DNA of 64,000 bases, from contig WEDG01003260.1 of NCBI GenBank assembly GCA_017591395.1, forward strand, positions 62,001 to 126,000, in the 5' to 3' direction. Positions 33,211-44,431 of this stretch are shown here, one piece after another. The notes below the pieces were generated by a model. That model saw only the letters and a list, made by a program, of their open reading frames with translations. It did no database searches and was not told the origin of the DNA. This DNA comes from Schistocephalus solidus (taxonomy: Eukaryota; Platyhelminthes; Cestoda; Diphyllobothriidea; Diphyllobothriidae). Both the position numbers and the translations under genes were made by a program. Every line of letters starts with the position of its first letter. The stretch's first letter is position 1.

Positions 33211-36200
33211 ATGACTGAAACTCAGCCAAAAGAAGAAAAGTTAAGTGACTTGGAGAAGGTAAGTTCAAACCGCCGGTGGTGATGACCACCTATTCCGCTA
33301 GGATTTGCGCAGTCATCCGGCTTTCGCAAAATCCCTGGAGGACATGCAAGACTCACCCGCCTTTCAAGCCCTTCAGGCATTAAAGTACGAATCCGAGAAT
33401 CCCAATGGTAAGTATCATCCAGAGCCCTGACTGTCTAGAAAATGCACAGAGTTACAAGGAGGAGGGAAACTACTATGTTGAGCGTGGCGAATTCGGTAAA
33501 GCGGTTACTGCCTACGGTGGTGGGATAGCCGCGCAACCTACCGACAAAAAACTGCTTGCTGTACTCTACACGAATCGCGGTATTGCACAGGCGCGAATGA
33601 GTTGGTCTTTACTTCTTCTCAGCCTTACCTCTGTCCTAAGAGAACTATGGTTCCTGCGTGCAGGACTGCAGGTCTGCTATCAAATGTGACGCTAGTCACA
33701 CGAAAGCCTATGTTCAGGCTGCGAAGACGCTTATCCTCCTCTCCAAGTATAAGGAGGCCGTGGAGATGTGTACAGCCGGCTTGGAGGTAGGCAATCTGAC
33801 CCTCGCTCACATCTCCACAGGTGTCGCCTTCAAACGAAGTATTGATAGATTTGAAGCGCAAAAGTGAAGAGCTGGAGGTGAGATTAACGCTTCCATTCAT
33901 ATGTTATACTCTACAAACAGACAAAAAGTGCCTCCAAAGAGGCCGCAAAACAGTCGGCGATCAAGAACAACTGCCTTCAGCTGGTGGATGCATTTAAACA
34001 GTTGACGGTACGTACTCCCTGATTTCGTAATTCTTACTGACACTAGAGGCCCTTAGATCAGGCTTCTTTTATGTAAGATATTTTACACTATATTTTTAGG
34101 TAGTATCCGGGAAGAGCTTGATACTTACAGTGCATTCGGATGCGCTCTCTTAACGTTGGTTGATAATGTCGCTATAAGTCTGCCTTTGTCTGGGTCTATT
34201 GAAGTTCATATTACGCTTTGTCGATCTCCAGCCACTTAATTCATAGAATAGAAATATCTTCAAAGCTGGCGCTTTATATTAAGACTCCAAGGCCGGGGAT
34301 TCCTGCCCCTTCAGGAGTCAACCGTCGTTACTCCACTAAAACTGATCCTGCTATATCTGCCTTACTAGGCTGCGCTTGTGTGAACTGGATTATTTGTTTA
34401 CTTGTGCTTCTATTTGGTACGGCTGTGATTTTGCCTGATCTGGTCGGCCTCCATGATTTATTGAATTAAATCTCTTCATGTGTGGCGCTCTCCGGCAGTG
34501 GATCTGAAGGCCGAATACAGAAGGCTCAAGAACCACTTCCGTATCGTGTTGAATGTCAGTATTTGATTGGCGCATCTGCACCAAGTGCAAAATGGTTTGG
34601 ATAAGCCTCGCCCTCGAGTCACACACACTTGAAAATAATTTCGAAATTACAATGGCAAAGGTTTTTATGGAAAACTTTATGAGGCCTACGTTGCGGATAA
34701 TCCTCACACTTTGTCTTTATTCTCTTCTTGAAGCCAGGTACCGATCTCCAGTCCTTAGAAACGTCCTCACCTTCCCACAGTTGCTGAGTTACCCCATGGA
34801 GCCAGAACGCCAGCGTATCGACACAAGACTTGCAGCTTTCAGTGTGAATATCGTCCCCTACGGGCACTTTATCATTACGACGCTTTTGTATTGCACCGAT
34901 TATTTCTTCAGAGAAGAGAAGTCAATCGACAGTGCGTAGGTTGGAGAAGGATAAAGCTTTACTACAGAGCAGGGCCAGTTTTTTTGGGTAGCTTATTAAA
35001 GTTGGGAGTGTGCCCGAAGTGTTCACGCTAGCTTTCAGCTTTTAACGAGTGTTCAGCATTAAAGCCCTTATTCACATCGCGAATAGAATCATTTGAGACA
35101 AAGAATCTATCAGTAACTAGGCGAATAATTTGTTAAACTATTCGGCAGACACCGATGTTTAAGGCCTGCTCTCTGGAGGTTACTATTTCAGGCCAGCAGT
35201 TTTGGTGGAAACTTGGCGGGATCTGGCTTGAGCCGCCTAGAAAAACCACCATAAGGTTCTCTCGCTAATCCAATCACTGTGGTGCTACCGGGTTAACCTC
35301 ACGGACTGAAAACTTTAACGACAACCACTTTCCACTATCCACTTTATCGATTCCAGTCGTAAAGTGTAACCTAATTTCTGTACTTGGGACCTCGGTTGTT
35401 TCGGGTTTCCGTGGTTTTGTAACGCCAAGGCGTCCTACACGAGACAATTTTGATGGGGTATAAGTGGTGAACCTTAAAGTTTGTGCGAACAAGAATATGG
35501 TCTGATGCATGACTGTTCTTAGTTTCGGCACCTCACACCAGGGATCCAGCTGCAGCAATTTGAACCGACAATAATGTAATAAATGTGATTCAACACGACC
35601 ATCTTTTGAGGACTAGGTCAGCATGAGTTAGTGACAAATAATTCGTTCAGTTCAGCAATCTCTCACAATTGTTGCAACAAGCGCCAACCCAAAACAACCA
35701 ATAAGGTGAATGTTTAAAGAGTTGCCAGGTTTAATCCATCCATTCAGGTCCCAACAAGTCAGCAACTTAGGGCGAGTGAGTCCTTCAATTTATTGCTGCA
35801 GTTGCCGGTACAAAGTCCCTTTGTCAATCTGGTCAGCATCTGATGTTCGAGCATACTCAGGATGATTGCAAAATAGCCGCACATAAGCCAACAGGCCATT
35901 GACTGGTTCCTAGGCAAGCCATGCCTGGTTCGCTTGTTGTGAGACAGCCGTCTCCGCACCGCGTTCACCGGACTAGTCGTATGGGCTACTGAGTTGAAGT
36001 GGGAACTGACTCCCGGTATCTTGATTTCCTGAACCCCTGAATTGGGATCAAGACTTTGAACAGGCAGCAGACCTTAACTTTGCGCTGATGAAGACTGCGC
36101 GTCGTAAGGCCTTGATTATATCCAATACTGAGGGTTCCGTTCTCAGCTGAGTAGCCCAGCGTGCATGCTGGACCAGGGTTACGGGGCGCATAGTTTCTCA

Positions 36201-39200
36201 CGGACATCGTACCATCGATTGCGATGCTTGAATCATACATTTTTGAGGCTTTTAAGTGCAGGCGGGCCCTTAACAGCCGCTCGGATTTTTCAAGATTACC
36301 TGCTTTAGTGAGCTAGCTCAAAACCTAACAACGAGGCTGCAGCGAATCGCCAACTTTATTAATGACGGTTTACGCTGTCCATGTCGTCGTACCGTCATCG
36401 GGCTTTTCAAACTTTTATAAGGCAGTCGGCGTGCCAGACCACAGCCCATTCGTGCCCTGGCAGCACTGCCTCTGCTGGTCCGTGACTGCTTTTTACCTAA
36501 ACCCAATATTACTTATTTCGCAGTTAGCCTTCGCTGAAGGTTGTTGCACTTTTCACCGGTGTTTCCAATTATCTAGAATTTACATAGCTTGAAAACCGAA
36601 GCAATCTTTCGAATCGAACTCCATGGGTGGCTGGAAGCCACTGCTAGCTAGGTGAACAATGAACCCCCTTCTTCTCGACGTTCTCTTACTGAGTTTGATT
36701 AGCTTTCTTTCCTATGTGTGTGTGTGTGGTCGTAACAGTTGTGTATCTGCGACCGCATGACGATGCTCATTCATGCGAGCTCCGAGGTATATAGGGTGGA
36801 TTCGTGTGGGTTGGGGGAATAGCCTGTTAGTGGCACACCCAGACGGGCGCTTTGTACCAAGTCAGCTCTCGCATTCATCCTAATCTTTGACCTCTTTCAC
36901 TTCCTTTGCCTTAAGAATATGATGGCGGAGGGTCAGTGCCACCCAATGCACAAGTTACCGCTCCTTTCGCAGTCGGTGGTTGTGATCAGAAAGTACAGTG
37001 GGAAAACTATCGGTCGTACCAGCGTTAACTATTCTGATTGTTTACTACATAGACCTTTTTGTTAAGGCTGGCCCCGAAAACAGGACACGAAACCAGGAAT
37101 CGCCCAAAATACAAGTCTCTTTGCGCCGTACTCCAGGTTTTTGAGTTGGAGTTAAGATAAGCTATGGTTAAGTTTAGGGGGTTAGTGTTAAATGCAGTGT
37201 TAGGGTTTGAGGTTAAAAATTAGAGCTACGATTTAGGTTTACTTTGGGGCAAGTGTTAGGATTAGGACACGGGAAACTTTGCCTTACTTGGACTTATGCG
37301 CAGGACCACTTTTATTACTTAGGCGGGGCGATCATTTTCCCGTGTCCTGTTTAGGGGGCCACATAAGTAATCATTTTCTGATTTCGCGACATCGAGTACT
37401 GCTAGCGTCTACTGTTGCATCCTCTTTTCTCCGCCTTTGCTTTCAGAGTCGTGGCATTGTAATAAACATGGAACTTCCTCCAGTCGGACTCCCAGAATCC
37501 GCTGGTGTTCAAATTTCGTTTGATCATCTCAACAAAATTCACTGGCCCGTGCTTTTCATGTACCCAGAATTTGGACAAACCGACTTTGTTCAAGATGTGG
37601 CCGAATACGTGACGTAAGTCGCTCCTAGGAGGAACACTCTTTTACTTATTGTTTGCCCTGACGGCTGCTTACGTCCTAGCCACCCTAACGTCTGAACAGC
37701 TCGGAAGTCGACCAACGTCTTCTACTTGTGGAGAGCTTCAGCCAGACAGAAGCGAGTTGTCCCCTTCTTACTCACTTCGTTTTCATTGTTTTGCCCTGAC
37801 GGCTGCTTACGTCCTAGCCACCCTAACGTCTGAACAGCTCGGAAGTCGACCAACGTCTTCTACTTGTGGAGAGCTTCAGCCAGACAGAAGCGAGTTGTCC
37901 CCTTCTTACTCACTTCGTTTTCATTGTTTGCCCTGACGGCTGCTTACGTCCTAGCCACCCTAACGTCTGAACAGCTCGGAAGTCGACCAACATCTTCTAC
38001 TTGTGGAGAGCTTCAGCCAGACAGAAGCGAGTTGTCCCCTTCTTACTCACTTCGTTTTCATTGAAAACTGTCTCGAACCTGTATAAAGCTGTTCAGAGCA
38101 CCTGACTGTCCTGATGAGGCTTCTGCAGGTAAAAGGAAAAATGCAAAGTCGAATGTCCTATAACGCGCCGCTGCGTTCGGTTGGGAGTAGCATCATTCAA
38201 AGCGTACATTTGCTGGCTTGCTAATTTTGAGTTTGCACAGAGTGCAGTTTCATTTCTGTTTGACAAAGACTACCTACAGGAACTGTAATGGTTCTGACAA
38301 CAGCACTGCCGTACTTTCAACATCGGAAGCCCAGACATGTGTCTTTCTGGTGTTTGGACTGTGAGATGACGCAGGTGCGAGTGATCCTGTTTCTCACTAT
38401 GTCCCCACCCTTAGTTCAGAAATGAGAATAAACATTTGATCACGGACTATCGGCTTCAGTAATGCCTATGTCACACCAAACCATTAAAAATGTACGAAAT
38501 TGGTGCATTGCCATGCATGTCTGAAGTTCATACTCCAGAAGTCGCACGGAGAAGGCTTGGGGATACACGAAGCGTCAGATCATCGGGTAGTTGAGTCGTG
38601 CATCAGTTGCAGAAGCGTCAGAAAAACACGTAGGCAGGGAAAGTTTGACTTAGAATTTCTTAATTCTAACCAGAAACCATGCAATGTGACGAATGTTTTT
38701 AATAAACTGGTTTCGAAATAGGGCTTTATAGCTTTGATCAGCTTTTACCCTCTCAATCAGCCTTTTCATAGAGCACAGTTAATTGCAAAGAAGAAAAGTA
38801 CACGGGTACGTAAACCGTCACTATACAATCGGTGACCGATTTCATGAAATGTTTACCAAGCTTCTGGAATGCCTTTTCAGCGCAATTCTAAGTTATTTAA
38901 GACAAACCAAGATTCCGGTTTTTGAGTGTACATCCTTTCAGTCGCCTAAAAAGACCATACTCGGTGAAAATACCTTTTTTTCGATTGATTTTCCCTGTTC
39001 TTATAAATTTCAGTATATTTTCTAGAAAACGTAGGTAAAAATATTATTTATTTTACTCATTTGGCTGAAAATCACCTTTTATTTGAGGTTGATGCTCAAA
39101 CGAAGGCCATCTTCAGGTTTAAAAAAACGTTTCTGATTATGCGATTTTTTGAGATCATACAATGTCTATTCAGATAGCATCCCATCTGGACGCTTGTTAA

Positions 39201-42200
39201 TGCTCCTCGTGAAGTATGCAACATAGTCCACATCCATTGAAAGAATAGGGATATGTGTGATTTTTATTACACTGAGAGCACACAGTTTAAAACCCCGAAG
39301 ATAAATGCAACGGCAGATCGCGCTTAAAATTAATCGGGAATCGGAAAACTTGTTTAAAATCTAGATAAACCCTTATTTTAAGTATAAAATTTGGATAGGA
39401 CGTTATCTTGTACCACTAAATTACTGCAATCAAGTAGATTTTTGCTCACGTTTCCTATTAAATTTCCTCGGAATTAACGAAATAGGCATTTCCTCCCGAG
39501 TTCATTTTTTGCAGTTGACTAACAAGCCGTGCATTCAAAAGCCGGAAGATTGCCGTGCCTGAACTATCTTGGATGTACGGTAATTAATATTACAAGCACA
39601 CTTAAGTTAGCTTTTCTTATCAAAATTTTGGCTAAAATGTCAGGAGCTCGGTCACTGATTCTATGTGCCTGAGCTTTCTGACTCCTGGAAGTGCACATCA
39701 TCACAGGTTACAGTCGCAGTTGGTATTGGTAACCGAGCTGAAGATAATGGCTGTCTCGTTGACCAAAACGAAAACCTAGAACGCGCATATTCACCCCAAT
39801 TAAGACCAGTAACTGTTTGTTCGAGTACACTCTAAATATAGCGCTTTTAAAACACTTGCTTTACAGCTTTGAACGCAAAAGGCAAGAATTCTATAGGGGA
39901 CTGGTATTTGGCTTAATATACTAGTCAATGGAACTCTTAGTCTTACGTATCGGTCAACAAGCAAGAGTAAGCAAAATATGCTTCTCATTGCCTGTTGTGC
40001 CGTGGTCCTTCCGACTTGAACTGATAAGACACGTAAATGGGAACCCTTCCCCCCAGGTGGCCTTGCGCTAAATTCCAGGCAGTGTACCTATTCCCGTGCA
40101 CTGACACAAACCCCAACCTCCTGCCTGAAATTTAGCGCAAGGTCACCTGGGGAGCGGTTTCTATCTCCACGTCTTGTGTACTCGCCTGACAAGCGTTTTA
40201 ACACTTCGCGTATAGTGGAAAATGTCGGCATGTAACAGCTGGTGCCCTCATCTTTTGCCATTTCTCTCTGCACTTCGATGAGTCCGCATTATTTGTTACC
40301 TGAAGGCACTATGAAGTCGAATATTTGGCTAGGCACAGCACCCTTTCCTCCGTTTCTCTCTTCTGTTAGCATCAAGCACTGTCTCAGTCAACTCCTAACT
40401 CCTTCTGATCCGCCACCATGGGATGTGGACAAACATTACACTACCTCCATGGATGAACTCGAGGTAAGTTTGATGTACCCAGTCACTCACTGGTTTCCAT
40501 ACCATGACTTTTTTGAGCGCATCCAAGTTTTCTGATAAAATTATACCTACCTAATCTGAGATCACAAGAGGGGCTCTAGGCACACGGACATTTAAGAACT
40601 GGACTGCTACTCGATCCTTTTTATCAGTTTGCTGACTGACTGTTGCCCCAGACACCCTGCGTCAGTTGTTCCTAGCTGTTTCAGTTTACCACGTCAGTGT
40701 CTTAAACCAAAAACGACGATAAGTAGGTCAGGAGCAGTCCACACTCTCCTTGTCGATGATACTTTTCGCTTGTTGGCTGCTCTTCGCTGTCTCCTGGACT
40801 TTCATGGCAGAAAAGAATGCGGTCAGACAGCATTGTTTGCCTCAGTCAGTTGACTTGCTAGTTCAAAACTACAGAATGCTTCGAATTCGGAGTACCAGCA
40901 GGAGTTTAGCGGGCGGAGTAGACTTGACTGATACATGTTTAGAAGCAATCAGCCATTCGGACCTGCCTGCCTGTCTCTGCCTGTCTGCTAACCTTTTACT
41001 GTTGCCGTTGCTATTGCTCCCTGAGATATGTCCTTTGCTATTTCAGATATTTTATGAAGACTGTCTCATTGAGAAACAAATGATTGCGATTCCAATCAAA
41101 TCTACTTTAACGGAGGTGTCTAAGAGCAAAGGGTAAGCGCTGTTAGCATCTCATTTTCCGAAAACAATTTTGGGTTAGTTGAAGGCAATGACATTCGGGT
41201 GGCCGCAGAATAAGTCTCACTACTGTCTCCAGAGGGATCTATGCTTACCGTATGACGGCTAAAACTTAACCTGCTCCACGTAGAAGTTGTTTTAGGATGT
41301 CTGTTAGTTAGCACAATAGTGCCTCTGAATCAACTTGACTTCGATTTCGCACTGACAACAGACTACCTGGAGAAAAACACTTCAGACTGCCGCATTAAGC
41401 AGCCCAATACTTATACCAACTACACCGGTTCACTCTGGAGAATCTAAAGGCTGCTGCCTATACGCAAATGGGTCGGTAGGTAGGCCTTTTCGAGGATTTC
41501 AGGCAGAGCGCTCTTGTCGCAAATGAGGTGGGCAAGAGTAGTAGTTTTTTGTAGAAACAATACCGGCAAAGGCAAGAGAGGCGAGAGTGGCCACTTCTTC
41601 CTGTGCCGGCCTGCATAGTACACGTACTCAGTCTTGCAAATAGGCTAGACAGAACACCACCACCGCGTACCTGAAAACTCTTCCGTATCTTTCGCCATCT
41701 TCCTCGCCTTGGCGGATTATTGAGTAGCCTGACACAGCTGTGATAACTTAGGCTCCCTGCTACAAAACGTTCAATGTAGATTTATGCTACCTTAGCATAT
41801 GTAACTTTAAAGGTGTGAGGCTGGAAGATCCCCAGTACAGCATTGCATTGACTTTAGTATAGGTGCGACAACAGCTTTCCTGCGTGCCGATTGGGAGGGT
41901 CACACCGTTCCCCTCTAGACTGAAGACTTTGCTCAAGCCTAATAAGCGTCATACAAACACCTCGTCAATCATTGAAAAAAAGTGCTCTGCATCACGCTCA
42001 AGCACCGAATCGGTTGATGTATCAGAATACCTTCCGGAAGGCCAACGCCCTGCTCGATGACCGTCATGCCTACCTCAGGTGCGATGGAGATGCGATGAAG
42101 AAGCTGGTGGCAAAAATCAACGCGACGCTTGCTAGTTTGCAGAGTTACGATGTCATCTCAAAAGCTGAACGACTGACAATAAAACCTACAGATTCAGCCA

Positions 42201-44341
42201 TGGTGATATTCTATGGGCCGCTCAAAGTACACAATCATGATGCTCCACTTCGGCCCATCATATCTCTGCTTGGGGCGCCCACATTCAATCTGGCCAAATG
42301 GCTGTTCTGACATCTGAACTATCTTACATCAGGCTCCGGATACAACGGTCCGTTCAGCCGTCCATTTCTTGAAAAGACTCCGTGGTTTACACCTTAATGC
42401 AGACGAAGTCATGGTATAATTTGATGTTACCACACTTTTAACCCCAATTCCTTCGTCTTGCAATTGAAACTGCCCGTGGCCTACTTGAGAACCGATATGA
42501 CAAGGGGCTCAATAAGCCGTAACGTGCGCACCTCATACAGCTGCTCACTTTTTGCCCCAGAACCTACTTCACCCTAGAGGGAACAATCTACGAAGAGATT
42601 AAAGGGACTCCGATGGGTTCGCCGCTGTCTGGCTTCCTTGCTAAGGCGGTTCCTCAAACGTTAGAGACACATGTGTTCACAAACCACAGACCAATATTTT
42701 GGGTGTGGTATGTGGACGATACTTTCGTCTCAAATGGTCTCTGAATTTAACGCGCTCCTGAACTCCGTCTATCCGGACATTCAGTTCAAAATGGAGGCTG
42801 AGGTCAACGGTCAAATGGCGTTCCTAGACGTCCTGGTCCACCGTAAGACCGACGGAAGCCTAAACACGACGGTATATAGAAATGCCACCAACACTCGTCA
42901 GGTCCTCAATTACCAAAAGTTACCATACATTGTGCCACAAACGCAGCTCTGTCCGGACGCTTTATATTGTCGTTGCAACGAGGCAGGCGACAAAGCAGCC
43001 GAACTCCATTATCTTCGACGAATGTTCACCTCTGTCTGAAGAACTATTGTCAATTCGATGGGAAATATTATCAACAGGTTAAGGGCACTCAAATGGGCTC
43101 GCCGATATCGGGTCTCCTCGCGGAACTCGTATTACAGCAATTAGAGGAGGATGTAATGCGAACTTTCAATCCAAAATTGTGGCTCCGATATGTAGATGAT
43201 ACCTTTGTTATCATGAATACCTGTGAGGTTGAGCAGCTGCATCAGAGTCTGAGTAATATTTACCCAGTTATACAATTTACTCGCGAAGAGGCAACGAGAA
43301 ATATCCTCCCGTTTCTAGACGTGAGTATTCGAAAACTGCAGAATGGTGACCTGACGACAAGCGTGCATCACAAAGGCTCAAATGCTGACATCATACTTAA
43401 CTATGACAGCAAACATCCAGCGAACCACAAAAGGAGTTGCGTCCGAACCCTTTATCACCGGGCTTTTCGCTACTGTAGCAGTGACGACCTTCTACGAAGG
43501 AGCTTGCTTACTTGTAACTCTTATACCGACTCAATGGATACCCGCTCAGCTTTTGTGAAAAACCGTCTCAGACGCCAGAGACAGCCACAAAGCGTCGAGT
43601 TTAATGGAGAAACAGTGTCGCGGAAATTCTACTGTCTACCCTACATTCAGAGAATTTCCGAAGCGATCACCAGACAATTAAATCGGTTTGGCATCTCTAT
43701 CGCCCACAAGGCCGGTGTCCTCCCTGCAGGCAGCATTATCGTGAGTTAATGACCCCACAGTAAAAGAGCAGCAAACGAATGTCATTTATCGCATTCCGTG
43801 TGCAAATTGCTCTAGCGCTTACGTAGGCCACACGGGTCGGCAACTTGGGACCCGCATAAACGAACATAAACTGGCCATCCGCCGACGCGATCCCTTGTCC
43901 CTCGTGTTTGCGCACGCCGTGGACTGTGACCGCTTCAATTGGGACGCAACCGAAGTGGTCGCCATGGTTAACATCAAGCAGGCACGAGAATTCCTCGAAG
44001 CTTAGCACTTAAACACAAAAAGCATCAACCGCCATGTCGATCTGGATGCACATTACGAAGGTCTACGTGCACGTCTTACTGACTCGCGTCGACCTTAAAC
44101 CAACAATAGCTTATCCATGTTTGGCCAAGTGGAAATCCACGGATGCAGTATGCTTCCCCCTCCCCCACCGACGCGTTAACCACAATCGGGACTTAAACAC
44201 CTCCCCTTACTCCCGACATGTATCGTAACACGTTTCTCGCCCCCTCCTCCCACGGACCTCTGTCTGTCCGGCCCCCCATCAAGTTCTCTAGTGTGATAAT
44301 CCCAACTTCCACTTTTCATTTCGTCTGACGATGGGCTGGTG

Positions 44342-44431
<90 letters not shown>

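Larger units (their letters stand above)
37614..40369 (+). other. TTC4 intron 7 (2.8 kb)
   Basis: Donor GTAAGT after exon 7, acceptor CTGTTAG before exon 8. It contains the 137 bp tandem array immediately after the donor and the 32 bp inverted repeat at 40051-40152. The remainder is AT-rich with nothing recognised. Confidence 0.8.

Noticed and set aside
37649..38064. Repetitive open frame with three copies of an ALTAAYVLATLTSEQL-like unit, looking like a repeat protein
   Set aside because: It is the translation of a tandem DNA repeat inside a TTC4 intron, with no start context or splice support and a frame change between copies.
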